Source: Flavobacterium johnsoniae UW101
GTDB lineage: Bacteria; Bacteroidota; Bacteroidia; Flavobacteriales; Flavobacteriaceae
Direction: 5' to 3'
DNA: 64,000 bases
Assembly (NCBI RefSeq): GCF_000016645.1
Contig: NC_009441.1
Coordinates: 1,302,001 to 1,366,000, forward strand
The notes under the pieces were generated by a model. That model was given only the letters and a program-made list of their open reading frames with translations, was not told the origin of the DNA and did no database searches. The translations under genes and the position numbers were made by a program. Of this stretch, positions 52,413 to 61,394 are shown piece after piece. Each line of letters begins with the position of its first letter. The stretch's first letter is position 1.

Positions 52413-53258
52413 ATGGATCAGGTTAATGGAGATTACAAGTTTAGGATTGTTAGAAATATACACTATAGATTAAATCAAAAGAGAGATGAAATTGTATATA
52501 CGTATGAAATTCAATTTAAAACAATAGGAGAAAAAGAATTTACAGTAGAAATAAGTAATTTTTCATATACAGATTATGCAAAGAATCAAGCAACACCTGT
52601 TGTTCGAAATATGATTGAACAGTATGATGCTGTATTCTTTCCTGTTTTGTTAGATATAAAAGAAGATACCTGTTTTATAAAAAATAAAGGCGATATAATT
52701 AAAAGACTGGAGAGTAAAAATAATCAATTAAGGGTCAATCCAAAATATCTTATTGATGAAGATACCGCAAAAATTAAGAATATAACCAGACATCATGTTA
52801 TAGATGATATAAAAGGGGCCTTTTTGCGAAATGCAATTGATGATTATATTCTGGAGAACTCCTGTTCCAAAGGAATAATGGAACTTTTACTTTTTAGTCT
52901 TAATGAGATAAGAGATTATGAAAGTTACGACTTACTTTTTAACCTTAGCCCGTTTAATGAGAAGATAAAGTGGGAATGCAAAAAAATATCCGAAGATGAT
53001 ATTCATAGTGTAATATATATTGGGCAGATAAAAGATAGAAATGAACTTTTTGAACAATTTGAGAAGTACGCAAAATTAGAAGGATATTGGTTAAATAAGA
53101 TAGAAGGAGAAAAGCTGATCTATTCAGAATTAAAGCATGAAGTACATTTTGATTTAGAAAAATCTCTTTTTGATTTTTTTGAAATGAACGTAAAAATTAA
53201 ACATGATTTTTATGATTATAAAGAAACCATTTACATATCAGCCATTAATAAAAAATAA
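52413..53258 (+). CDS. Effector-associated hypothetical protein (possible adaptor)
   Basis: This 281-residue protein starts at ATG 52413; a GTG six bases earlier overlaps the preceding stop. It is a soluble alpha/beta protein with no signal peptide. 'YDAVFFPVLLDIKEDTCFIK' and 'FLRNAIDDYILENSCSKGIM' are shared in pattern with the frameshifted paralogue upstream. It ends 5 bp before the PAAR-like effector gene. Position suggests a chaperone or adaptor that loads the effector on a T6SS spike, which is inference. No known family. Confidence 0.7.
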   Translation: MDQVNGDYKFRIVRNIHYRLNQKRDEIVYTYEIQFKTIGEKEFTVEISNFSYTDYAKNQATPVVRNMIEQYDAVFFPVLLDIKEDTCFIKNKGDIIKRLESKNNQLRVNPKYLIDEDTAKIKNITRHHVIDDIKGAFLRNAIDDYILENSCSKGIMELLLFSLNEIRDYESYDLLFNLSPFNEKIKWECKKISEDDIHSVIYIGQIKDRNELFEQFEKYAKLEGYWLNKIEGEKLIYSELKHEVHFDLEKSLFDFFEMNVKIKHDFYDYKETIYISAINKK

Positions 53259-53263
53259 GCACC

Positions 53264-56200
53264 ATGAATAGTTCAATACCTTATTTAGTAAAAAAAGAAG
53301 ATACACTTGAAAGTATTGCTAAAGAACTTGGAATAACAGATCCTTATGATTTGCGTCATTACCATAATATGAACGCAGAAATAAATGATGGAATTGGTCA
53401 GGAACCAGTTCAGGGGAAAACACTGCTGACTCCTTCTCCAGAAAAAATAAAGGAAATAAATGCCAAAAGAGCTAAACTTGATGAAGCCGAAGAAGCAGAA
53501 ATACAAAAGGAAGAACAAGTAAAAGAAGAACAACATAAACAACAGAAAGAAGAAAAAGAACAGGAAGAAAAACAAGAAAAAGAAACTGTCCAAAATGCAC
53601 ACAACGATAAATATTTTGTGGTGCATGGAAGTTTGTGCTCTTGTGATAAGGCAGAAAATCCAAAACAGACAGCCAAATTATTAGTTACTTCTCACAATAA
53701 AGTAATTCTAAATGCCGAGGCAGGAAAATTTTTTGCTACCGAGATTGATAAAACTTTCGATCCGGCCGCCGCGACTTTTGGTAAATGCACCCTAAAACCA
53801 TCTTCAGGTGGTAATCAGCCTTGTGCGCTGGCGCCCGCACCAAAATGGACAAAGGTCTACGATAAAACAAGTATTTTTGGCAACAAAGTACTTACAGAGA
53901 TTTCAACACTGCAATGCACTGTTGGAGGAAAAATAGAAGTTGCCAAACACGGACAAACCAATACCGTTATGAAAGAGCATGCCGAGAAAACAAATCCGGC
54001 GGCGCTTGCATTAATTAACCCGGCAGTAAAAATGCCCAATTTAAAAACAGCATATCCAAGTGTTTCAAGCATTGCTTTAAAAAGCTTAAAAAATGATCCT
54101 GATTTCAAAGCAGTATCATCAACACAAACAAAGAATGTTGAGAAAATAGTTATACGCCCTAATCAGGAATGTACGTTTGAAGCAAAAGTAAGCAAAGGCA
54201 ATGTCGATTTTGTTTCATGGGTAATTTATGAGGGGTTTGACGGAGATAAAGACAAGAGATTATACACAGAAGAACAAATAGGAACACGTTTTACGTACAC
54301 ATTTTTAACAGTTGGGAAGTACCGAATTGAAGGCTACGGAAAACCTAAACAAGACGATCCCGAAGCCGAAACAGCATATAAAAGTTATCCGGACTGCTGT
54401 CTGGACATCGAAGTGATTTTAAACAAACTGCAAGGAACTGAACTCCTGCCAATTGACGGTGGTAATTTTACCAAAATGATTGGAGGAAAAATGAGATTAA
54501 GACAAAACTTTCCTGCTAGTTTTAAAGCCAATTTTTTAATGCCTCCTACAGATGAGGAGCTTGAAAATTTGAAAATATATGTTACAGATGCTTCAGGAAG
54601 CGTTTTAAAATCGACTAGAATTGAAAATACCATATCGTTTACTCCTGTAAATACAAAAGCAAAGTATACAATTACTGCTCAATATAAATTATCTGCCGAG
54701 GAAGTACAGAAACAAAGTTTTTCAGCAGAAACAATTACCAATTCTGTTTCTCAGATAACGCATAATGCCGAAGTAATAAGACCAGGAACCCCTATGAATT
54801 TTGCTGTGAAAGAAAGCACATTTAGTCTTTATATCCCCGATGAGCAGGAAGCTGTAGCTAAAGAAGTGCAAGCTGTAAAATGGAATCTAAACGGACGCCT
54901 GATTGGCAACGGAAAAAGTATAACCATACCAGGGCATGAATTAATGAATTTTGGTAAATATGTTGTAGAAGCTTATGTTACACTAGCAAATGCTTATGGG
55001 CAGAATGCCAAACATGAAGAAGACGACTGGCATTTTGAAGTAAAAGAAAATGATGTTATTTCTTTTAGTTATACAGGAGTTCCCAAAGTAGGTAAAACCA
55101 CTTTTTTAGAAGCGGATCATTTAGTGTTTCCAGATTTGACTGCAAACGAAACAGTAATTTGGGATACCGCAATACCACATAAAACGACAGATAAAAAAAC
55201 AATATCCATAAAGCCTCTTAAAGCTGGAAAAGAAATAGTAAAATGCCGTATAAACAGGCAGCAGGGCAAAACATTAAGTATAGATGTAAAACAGGCAAAA
55301 GTACTGGGAATGATGTTTACCGACAGCAATGGCATAGAGATCGAAAAGTCGGGCTGGCACCAAACCGTAAATATTTGGGTACAGCAGGAACATCTTATAG
55401 GAGAAGACCTCACGATTGAAATTTGGGATAATGATGCTTTTAAAGATGATTACTGCAAAGCAATTACTGTAAAAAGTTACGACGGAAATCTTATCCCGTT
55501 TACATTAGACAGCTACGTAAAAAATAAAGCAGGAGATTGGGCTATGCTGTATGTAAAAATTAGTGCACCAAAATTGAAACTTGCCAATACCGAAGGTGTT
55601 TTTAAATCTAAAAATCGTCTGGATGTTCAGGATAAACGAGAAATTTATTCTGCTCAAATTGGATCACAAGATGCCAAACAAAGACATTATCATGTCGATT
55701 ACAACCAAGTAAGTTATTTCTATGGAAAGTCTCGTGGTATAAAAGCCGGAGAAAAACTAAAAATCACAATTTACGAAAAAGGCAATAAGTTATTTGAAGT
55801 AACTGATGTTGCAGTCGATACAAGCGGTGCTGTAAAAGCAAAGTTACAATGGGATAGAATTAGCGAAAAATTGCCATCGCGCGCAGTATATGCAGTGGTA
55901 CAAGATGGTGAAGATAAGATTTTATATAATGGCAATAAAACAGCTAATGGCGGGGTTGCGATTACTAAAAAAAGCGCTTTGCTTGGTTTGGCGGAATATA
56001 AAAGTGCTGTTTTGGTTAAGAAGTCTGAGAGTAATGCCAATAATAAAACAGGAACTTGTGTTTGTAAAGATTATGATTTAGCATGGGGAAATAAATTTAC
56101 ATGTGAAGAAAGAAAAAAAGTAGTACAAATATGTTCAAATTTATGGGGAGAAGAAAATAAGAAACAAATGGCAAATCATTTAATGAATTGTATTGCATTG

Positions 56201-57307
56201 GAAACAGCAGACTCATTTAAGCCTTATGAAGGATATAGTTCTGGCGGAGCTACGGGATTAGTGCAGTGGACAAGCGATGCAATTAATGGAATGAATAAGG
56301 ATAACAAGTACAATAAAGGGACTAAATTAACAAAAGAAAGATTGTCAAAAATGACTGTTTTGGAACAATTAGAATATGTTGAGTTATATTTTAAAATGTG
56401 GATTGATTCTAAAAAGGTTATTAGAAATGCCCTTGATATGTATATGTGTATTTGGTGTCCAGCTGCCGTTGGAAAAGAAGATTCATTTATTTGTTATAGT
56501 GAAGAAAAAGATAAAAAAAGAAGAGAATTAGATCCTAAAGCAACACAACCTTATGATGCAAATAAAAGTATTGATGGAGAGTATTATAATGAAAAGGGAA
56601 ACAATGTTTTAAGTGGTAAAAAAAATAAGGAAATTAGTAGAGGAGAATTGTATCCTAGATTAAAAGTTAAAGAGGTTTTAGGTTTTAAAAATAAAACTAA
56701 ACTTTTTGATTGCAGAAATATTGGAGGAAAAGATAAAGATAATTTATATGGTGAAGGCGTTTTGGCAAAAATGAAGAGAATCGCTGATGAACATCATGAA
56801 TATGCTCAAGAAACTAATAATTTACGAACTGATAATACTGTTGAAGGTCTGGAAAAAATGGATTGCTCAGAATTCGTGAGTCGTTATCTATTTGAATTAG
56901 GTATAACGACAAAACCAATTTATATGACAACTGCTAATATGGTCAGTGAAAGTTCCTTTAGGAAAATTATAGGAAATAATAATATTGATTTAGTTAAAGG
57001 AAGTAAAGAAGAAAGTTTTAAACCACAAAGAGGAGATATTTTCGCTTGGGGTTATGCTAAAAATGGAAGTTGGCAAGGACATACTGGTATCGTTTATGAA
57101 TATGATGAAACAAAAGATACAGTAACAATACTTGAATCAATTGGAAGTAGTGGAAGTAGAGATGATAGCTTTAATAATGCAAATGGAGGATGGCAAAAAA
57201 CAGGTTGTACAAGGACAGCTGTATATCAAAGAAAAGGAAAAGCATTAGTAAATCATTCAAATTGGTTTGGATATTACAGACCTACTAATTATTCAAAAGA
57301 ATTATAA
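53264..57307 (+). CDS. T6SS-type effector: LysM + PAAR-like (DUF4280) + two peptidoglycan hydrolase domains
   Basis: This 1347-residue protein has no signal peptide. Domains in order: LysM (about 5-60, 'VKKEDTLESIAKELGITDPY'); a Glu/Lys-rich linker (70-115); a DUF4280 PAAR-like domain (about 118-230, 'FVVHGSLCSCDKAENPKQTA' with Cys and 'STLQCTVGGKIEVAKHGQTN'); several beta-sandwich segments (to about 925); a lysozyme-like domain with Glu980 in 'MNCIALETADSF' and 'GGATGLVQWTSDAING'; and a C-terminal NlpC/P60-CHAP-like domain with Cys1201 ('KMDCSEFVSRYL') and His1273 ('QGHTGIVYEYDE'). It would cut both glycan and peptide bonds of a rival's wall. The last 400 residues are more AT-rich in DNA, a sign of module exchange. 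Confidence 0.85.
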   Translation: MNSSIPYLVKKEDTLESIAKELGITDPYDLRHYHNMNAEINDGIGQEPVQGKTLLTPSPEKIKEINAKRAKLDEAEEAEIQKEEQVKEEQHKQQKEEKEQEEKQEKETVQNAHNDKYFVVHGSLCSCDKAENPKQTAKLLVTSHNKVILNAEAGKFFATEIDKTFDPAAATFGKCTLKPSSGGNQPCALAPAPKWTKVYDKTSIFGNKVLTEISTLQCTVGGKIEVAKHGQTNTVMKEHAEKTNPAALALINPAVKMPNLKTAYPSVSSIALKSLKNDPDFKAVSSTQTKNVEKIVIRPNQECTFEAKVSKGNVDFVSWVIYEGFDGDKDKRLYTEEQIGTRFTYTFLTVGKYRIEGYGKPKQDDPEAETAYKSYPDCCLDIEVILNKLQGTELLPIDGGNFTKMIGGKMRLRQNFPASFKANFLMPPTDEELENLKIYVTDASGSVLKSTRIENTISFTPVNTKAKYTITAQYKLSAEEVQKQSFSAETITNSVSQITHNAEVIRPGTPMNFAVKESTFSLYIPDEQEAVAKEVQAVKWNLNGRLIGNGKSITIPGHELMNFGKYVVEAYVTLANAYGQNAKHEEDDWHFEVKENDVISFSYTGVPKVGKTTFLEADHLVFPDLTANETVIWDTAIPHKTTDKKTISIKPLKAGKEIVKCRINRQQGKTLSIDVKQAKVLGMMFTDSNGIEIEKSGWHQTVNIWVQQEHLIGEDLTIEIWDNDAFKDDYCKAITVKSYDGNLIPFTLDSYVKNKAGDWAMLYVKISAPKLKLANTEGVFKSKNRLDVQDKREIYSAQIGSQDAKQRHYHVDYNQVSYFYGKSRGIKAGEKLKITIYEKGNKLFEVTDVAVDTSGAVKAKLQWDRISEKLPSRAVYAVVQDGEDKILYNGNKTANGGVAITKKSALLGLAEYKSAVLVKKSESNANNKTGTCVCKDYDLAWGNKFTCEERKKVVQICSNLWGEENKKQMANHLMNCIALETADSFKPYEGYSSGGATGLVQWTSDAINGMNKDNKYNKGTKLTKERLSKMTVLEQLEYVELYFKMWIDSKKVIRNALDMYMCIWCPAAVGKEDSFICYSEEKDKKRRELDPKATQPYDANKSIDGEYYNEKGNNVLSGKKNKEISRGELYPRLKVKEVLGFKNKTKLFDCRNIGGKDKDNLYGEGVLAKMKRIADEHHEYAQETNNLRTDNTVEGLEKMDCSEFVSRYLFELGITTKPIYMTTANMVSESSFRKIIGNNNIDLVKGSKEESFKPQRGDIFAWGYAKNGSWQGHTGIVYEYDETKDTVTILESIGSSGSRDDSFNNANGGWQKTGCTRTAVYQRKGKALVNHSNWFGYYRPTNYSKEL

Positions 57308-57322
57308 TTTAAAAATGAGAAA

Positions 57323-58249
57323 ATGAAGAAAAATGTATTGTTTTTATTTTTACTATTTATTTTTCAAATTGCTGGATGTAAGCAAAATGAAATAAAAAAG
57401 AATAATGAAATAAAAGAGAGTATTGAGAACAAACCTACAACGAGTATAAATTTTTTATCTTTTTTAGATGAGATATGTTGGGAAGGACATAAAGGGGTTT
57501 TTAAAAACTGTGATGAATTATTTACAGATAAGGGGCATATGTTTTTTATAATAATACCAAAAGGAGGAGCTGAAAATTGGTACAATAAACAGATGAACAA
57601 TTTTTCTGTTAAAGATGTGTGGAAAAAAGAAGATAAAATTCTTGAACAAATTAATAAATGCTTAGTTTCCAATTTAGAAAAAGATTTTAATATTTGGGTA
57701 TTTTACGTAGATGTTAAATTTCTAAAAAGGAACCCTGATATGGATTCTCCCTATTCTCCAGTAAATCCAAGGAAAGTACAAGTTTGTTTTTATAAAGAAA
57801 AGTTAAAAAGATGGGACGTGATTGATGTAATTGATATAAATAATGAAAAGGACGAAAGCAACTTTAATAATTGGCGAGAAAATTATATAAATTCAATTGT
57901 AAAAAAATCAAACGAATCGTCTAATAATAGTAGTGAAGATAAAATAAAAATATCTCAAAAATGGCAGGGAAAATTCAGTAGAAATTTTACCGAAAAGTTT
58001 AATGATGGTAGTAATAGTAGTTGGGTCTACTATTTCATTATAGAAAGTAACAAAGTAGTTTTTAAGAGTGATTCAGAATTACCAATAGAATCCGAGTATA
58101 AAGGATTAGAAAGAAATAATCAATTGGAACTCTTTGAAGGTGATAATAAACAACCAAGTTATATTATAAAAGAAGATGGAGGAAAATTTTATATTCAATC
58201 CGATTCTTTTGAAAATCGTAAAGGTTGGTTATTATTAGATAAAAATTAA
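57323..58249 (+). CDS. Lipoprotein, candidate immunity protein for the large effector
   Basis: This 308-residue protein has a lipoprotein signal peptide ('VLFLFLLFIFQIAGCKQNE'). The first half is unassigned ('SFLDEICWEGHKGVFKNCDE'). The second half (about 205-308) is a beta-rich lipocalin-like segment ('SSWVYYFIIESNKVVFKSDS'). It starts 15 bp after the effector gene. Immunity proteins against wall-cutting effectors act in the periplasm (established), so a lipoprotein here fits. Function inferred. Confidence 0.7.
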   Translation: MKKNVLFLFLLFIFQIAGCKQNEIKKNNEIKESIENKPTTSINFLSFLDEICWEGHKGVFKNCDELFTDKGHMFFIIIPKGGAENWYNKQMNNFSVKDVWKKEDKILEQINKCLVSNLEKDFNIWVFYVDVKFLKRNPDMDSPYSPVNPRKVQVCFYKEKLKRWDVIDVIDINNEKDESNFNNWRENYINSIVKKSNESSNNSSEDKIKISQKWQGKFSRNFTEKFNDGSNSSWVYYFIIESNKVVFKSDSELPIESEYKGLERNNQLELFEGDNKQPSYIIKEDGGKFYIQSDSFENRKGWLLLDKN

Positions 58250-58442
58250 TATTTACTAAAAAACTTTTATAAACAGCCTTTAAATTAAAAAATAGATAAA
58301 CAGGTTGTATTTATTCAGTAAAAAAGATAACACCTATGTTTTTTCTTTTCATTGATAGGGGAATATAATTTTGGATGGCTACTTTATTGTAAAGAGAAAA
58401 ATGCCCCATGGATTAGTAAAAACAACTTAAAATATTAAATTA

Positions 58443-58978
58443 ATGAAAAGTATTATCGCGATAATTTCATTGTTGTCCATTCTATCATGTAAGTGTAACT
58501 AAGACAAAAAAGTAATACAAAAAACATTAGAGAAATTCCAGCCAAAAAAACTGAAACACTACTTAAAAAAACAATCAGGGATCTGAAGATAAAAACTCAT
58601 TATAATAATGCAAAACCAGTTCATTGGATACATCAGGAATCTAGCAAATGTTGGGTATTGCAGCTATTGCATATGTTGATGAATGTTTAGAAAGAGGTTA
58701 TCCATTAAGAGCCGGTATTAATCATACGCTGGGTCTAGATTATAACGAAGAAGACAATCCAACAACTGATCACTATGTAGTAATTGTTGGAAGAAAGTGT
58801 GATAAGGGAACACTCACGTATTTATATTGGGATGTCGGCACAAAAAGAGGTGAATCAGCTGATTATAGATTTCAATTAATTGATGGATACAAATGCTCAT
58901 GGAAAAGGGAATAATGACAATAATATATTTACAGTTACACAAATTGCAAGAAATTTTAAAGATGGAAAAATTATTTAA
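58443..58978 (+). pseudogene. Decayed gene: lipoprotein start fused to a C39/papain-like toxin domain
   Basis: A short lipoprotein start ('IIAIISLLSILSCKCN') ends at TAA 58500. Other frames then carry 'REIPAKKTETLLKKTIRDLK' and, from 58648, 'AYVDECLERGYPLRAGINHT' with 'TTDHYVVIVGRKCDKGTLTY' and 'YWDVGTKRG', the His half of a C39/papain-like peptidase fold found in polymorphic toxins. A last shift near 58890 leads to 'NIFTVTQIARNFKDGKII' and TAA at 58976. At least three disruptions are needed to join it. It overlaps the next lipoprotein start by 17 bp, like an effector/immunity pair. Confidence 0.7.
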
Positions 58979-59810
58979 GTTACTATTATTAATTAGCACT
59001 TTTTCAAGCTGTCAAGAAATTAAAAATGATTTTACAGAAATTAAAAATCATTCATTTTATGAAGTAAAAAAAATTAATTCAGTAAATAGTATTTATGAGC
59101 CTTGTGACGCATCAAATAAAAAATATCTTTTAAAAGATTCAATTTTATTGTACACAAGTGCACAAGATGGTGATTTTAAATATAGGATTTTAAATATATC
59201 AAAGAATAAAGATACCTACCAGCTTAAAATAAAAAATACTGATCCAACTCAGAACATTTCGACACTAAGCATTAAAAAGATTGATAGTAAATACTTTTCT
59301 ATAAATGATAAAATTTATATTGATAGTACTTTTATAAAGACGATTCCTCATATAAAACAATCATGTGAAGAATGTGGTAATTGTGATGATGCTAAGCCAC
59401 AAATAAGACTTGATAATCAAAGACTTAATGGCTATTGGAAGATTAATTGCATAAATGGAAATGCAAGTATGACAATAACTAATAAGACTGCATTTTTAGA
59501 AGTTATGTTTAATCAAATTTATGTAGAATTAGTTGAATTAAAAAGATATAATTCAGAAAACGGAATAGCATATAAATTAAAAGAAATACCTGAAGATAGA
59601 GGTAGTTTTGGAGCAAAATTAAATTGGAATGAGTATTTAAATAATAAACCAATTGCATATGTAAAAGTAATTGATAAGAATACCCTATATTTTTATTGGT
59701 ACGGTTTTTTTAATAAAAAAAAACAAAAAAGAGAGTTTGTAGAGTGTGAATTTCAACAAGAAAAAAGCAAGGATCAACAAGAAATAATTTTGAAGAAATG
59801 TGATGAATAA
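58962..59810 (+). CDS. Lipoprotein, candidate immunity protein of the decayed toxin
   Basis: The protein has 282 residues from ATG 58962, chosen because a lipoprotein signal peptide begins there ('LFKLLLLISTFSSCQEIK'). A Cys-rich loop ('SCEECGNCDDAKPQIRL') lies near the middle and a beta-rich half follows ('LNGYWKINCINGNASMTITN'). Similar lipoproteins are frequent beside Bacteroidota toxin genes. It remains intact although the toxin-like frame just upstream has decayed. Function inferred. Confidence 0.65.
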   Translation: MEKLFKLLLLISTFSSCQEIKNDFTEIKNHSFYEVKKINSVNSIYEPCDASNKKYLLKDSILLYTSAQDGDFKYRILNISKNKDTYQLKIKNTDPTQNISTLSIKKIDSKYFSINDKIYIDSTFIKTIPHIKQSCEECGNCDDAKPQIRLDNQRLNGYWKINCINGNASMTITNKTAFLEVMFNQIYVELVELKRYNSENGIAYKLKEIPEDRGSFGAKLNWNEYLNNKPIAYVKVIDKNTLYFYWYGFFNKKKQKREFVECEFQQEKSKDQQEIILKKCDE

Positions 59811-59838
59811 TCATTGTCTTAAATAAAATGAAAATAAT

Positions 59839-59988
59839 GTTTTTAAGTCTAAAAATCGACTTGATGTTTAGGATAAACGCGAAATTTATTCTGCTCAAAT
59901 TGGGTCACAAGATGCCAAACAAAGACATTATCATGTCGATTACAACCAACTAAGTTATTTCTATGGAAAATCTCGTGGTATTAAAGCC
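59839..59988 (+). pseudogene. Orphan fragment of the large effector gene
   Basis: About 150 bp nearly match 55598-55747 of the large effector gene, coding for 'KREIYSAQIGSQDAKQRHYH' and 'VDYNQLSYFYGKSRGIKA'. A nonsense codon (TAG in place of CAG) interrupts it. It has no start and passes straight into a terminator. It is a leftover of a duplicated effector gene. Confidence 0.88.
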
Positions 59989-60016
59989 CTTAAAATTAAA
60001 TTTAAGGGCTTTTTTT
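59983..60016 (+). terminator. Terminator at the end of the effector island
   Basis: AAAGCCCTTAAA pairs with TTTAAGGGCTTT and is followed by a T run. It overlaps the last bases of the effector fragment. Confidence 0.85.
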
Positions 60017-60046
60017 ATTTTCAGGTTTATTCCAAAATCGTAAAGG

Positions 60047-61246
60047 TTATATTGTTTTTATATCAGCAGGAGTAACCTCCGGCTGTATTTTTCTTAGAGG
60101 AAACCATTCTCTGTAACTGGCAGATCTCCATAACCATTCAATTGGGCCGTAGTTGTATTTTGAAAGCCACCATTTGCTGATAAATAACTGGACAACAAAA
60201 ATAAAAACCGCCACCGAAAAGTAAAACCAATACGGCATTGTATCAGCAATACCCAAACCAATTCCTGAGAAAATCAAGGCAGCCAATATATTTTGACTTA
60301 TATAATTGGTCAGCGTCATTTTTCCGCCTGCACTAAAATAACTAAAAATCGTTTTTAATTTTCCATTAATATATAAGAGGCAGATTCCTGTTGATATAAA
60401 AATCATCGTGCTTAAAACCAGCCAGTAAAGCGGATGGAAAAATTTTAAAAATCCTGCTTTGTAGATTATAGCAATATTAAATCCTATTCCAATAACAACA
60501 GCACACAGAAAACTAATGATACAAACATATTGCAGCAGTTTTTTCAATTCTATTAAGCGGTTGAAAAAGTTTAGTTTTTGCAGCATAAAACCAAAAAGCA
60601 TACATCCCAGCATTACATAATGAGCCGTAATCGCATAGCCCGGAACGATAATCTGCTCATACAATGAAGCCAGCAGATTAAATCTGAAAAAATCAATCCA
60701 GTTTCCAGAATGATATAGTTTTAAGTATTCAGGATTTGAAGAAATTGCAGTATGTTCTATTTTCAATCCGTTTATATAAGCCATTAAGAAAGGAACTGTA
60801 AGTACAATCACAGTAGAAATAACGGCTAAAGTTTTGGCAGAACATCTGTAAAAAAGCAATAATACAAGTCCTAGAAAGGCATAATCTTTTAAGATGTCAC
60901 CTAACCAGAAAGAAGAATTAATAAAGGCTAAAATAAATAGTAAAGCCATTCGCCAGGTAAAAAATGCAACGGGATTTTTTCCTTTGGAAGCGACATTATT
61001 AATTAAAATCGCAAATCCGTAGCCAAATAAAAGAGTCAGTAATGTCCAGGATTTTGCCGCAAAAAAATAGCGGTTAATAGTTTGAAGTACTTCCGAAAAA
61101 GTATCGTACTTAATATCTTTTTCTATACCGATGTATAAAAAATCTAAATAATTGCCAATGGCTACGCCCAGTATAGCCCAGCCTCGAAGGATGTCGACAA
61201 TTACAGTTCTTTTACTCTGCTCGACAGGATGATAAGAATTTGTCAT
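60047..61246 (-). CDS. DUF418 membrane protein, copy 1
   Basis: This 399-residue protein has about ten membrane spans. It starts 'EQSKRTVIVDILRGWAILGV' and has the DUF418 C-terminal signature 'AGGKMTLTNYISQNILAALI' and 'SKWWLSKYNYGPIEWLWRSA'. It belongs to the YeiB/acyltransferase-3-related group; its reaction is unknown. The gene upstream on the same strand is a close paralogue, and their upstream sequences also match, so the duplication included the promoter region. Confidence 0.92.
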   Translation of the reverse strand: MTNSYHPVEQSKRTVIVDILRGWAILGVAIGNYLDFLYIGIEKDIKYDTFSEVLQTINRYFFAAKSWTLLTLLFGYGFAILINNVASKGKNPVAFFTWRMALLFILAFINSSFWLGDILKDYAFLGLVLLLFYRCSAKTLAVISTVIVLTVPFLMAYINGLKIEHTAISSNPEYLKLYHSGNWIDFFRFNLLASLYEQIIVPGYAITAHYVMLGCMLFGFMLQKLNFFNRLIELKKLLQYVCIISFLCAVVIGIGFNIAIIYKAGFLKFFHPLYWLVLSTMIFISTGICLLYINGKLKTIFSYFSAGGKMTLTNYISQNILAALIFSGIGLGIADTMPYWFYFSVAVFIFVVQLFISKWWLSKYNYGPIEWLWRSASYREWFPLRKIQPEVTPADIKTI

Positions 61247-61394
61247 TTGATTGATGTTTTTGTTGTGATTTTGATTGATGATTTATGAATAAACTTGAAA
61301 TTTTTTAACGCATAAGAGAATGTAGAAATTGTGTTTTGACTGTGTTATTGATTAAAGTCCTTAAACGTTCTTAAGGTATTATGTTTTTTAGAGA

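Noticed and set aside
53285..53676. Minus-strand ORFs rich in Phe and Ser
   Set aside because: Shadows of the Glu/Lys-rich linker in the PAAR-like effector gene.
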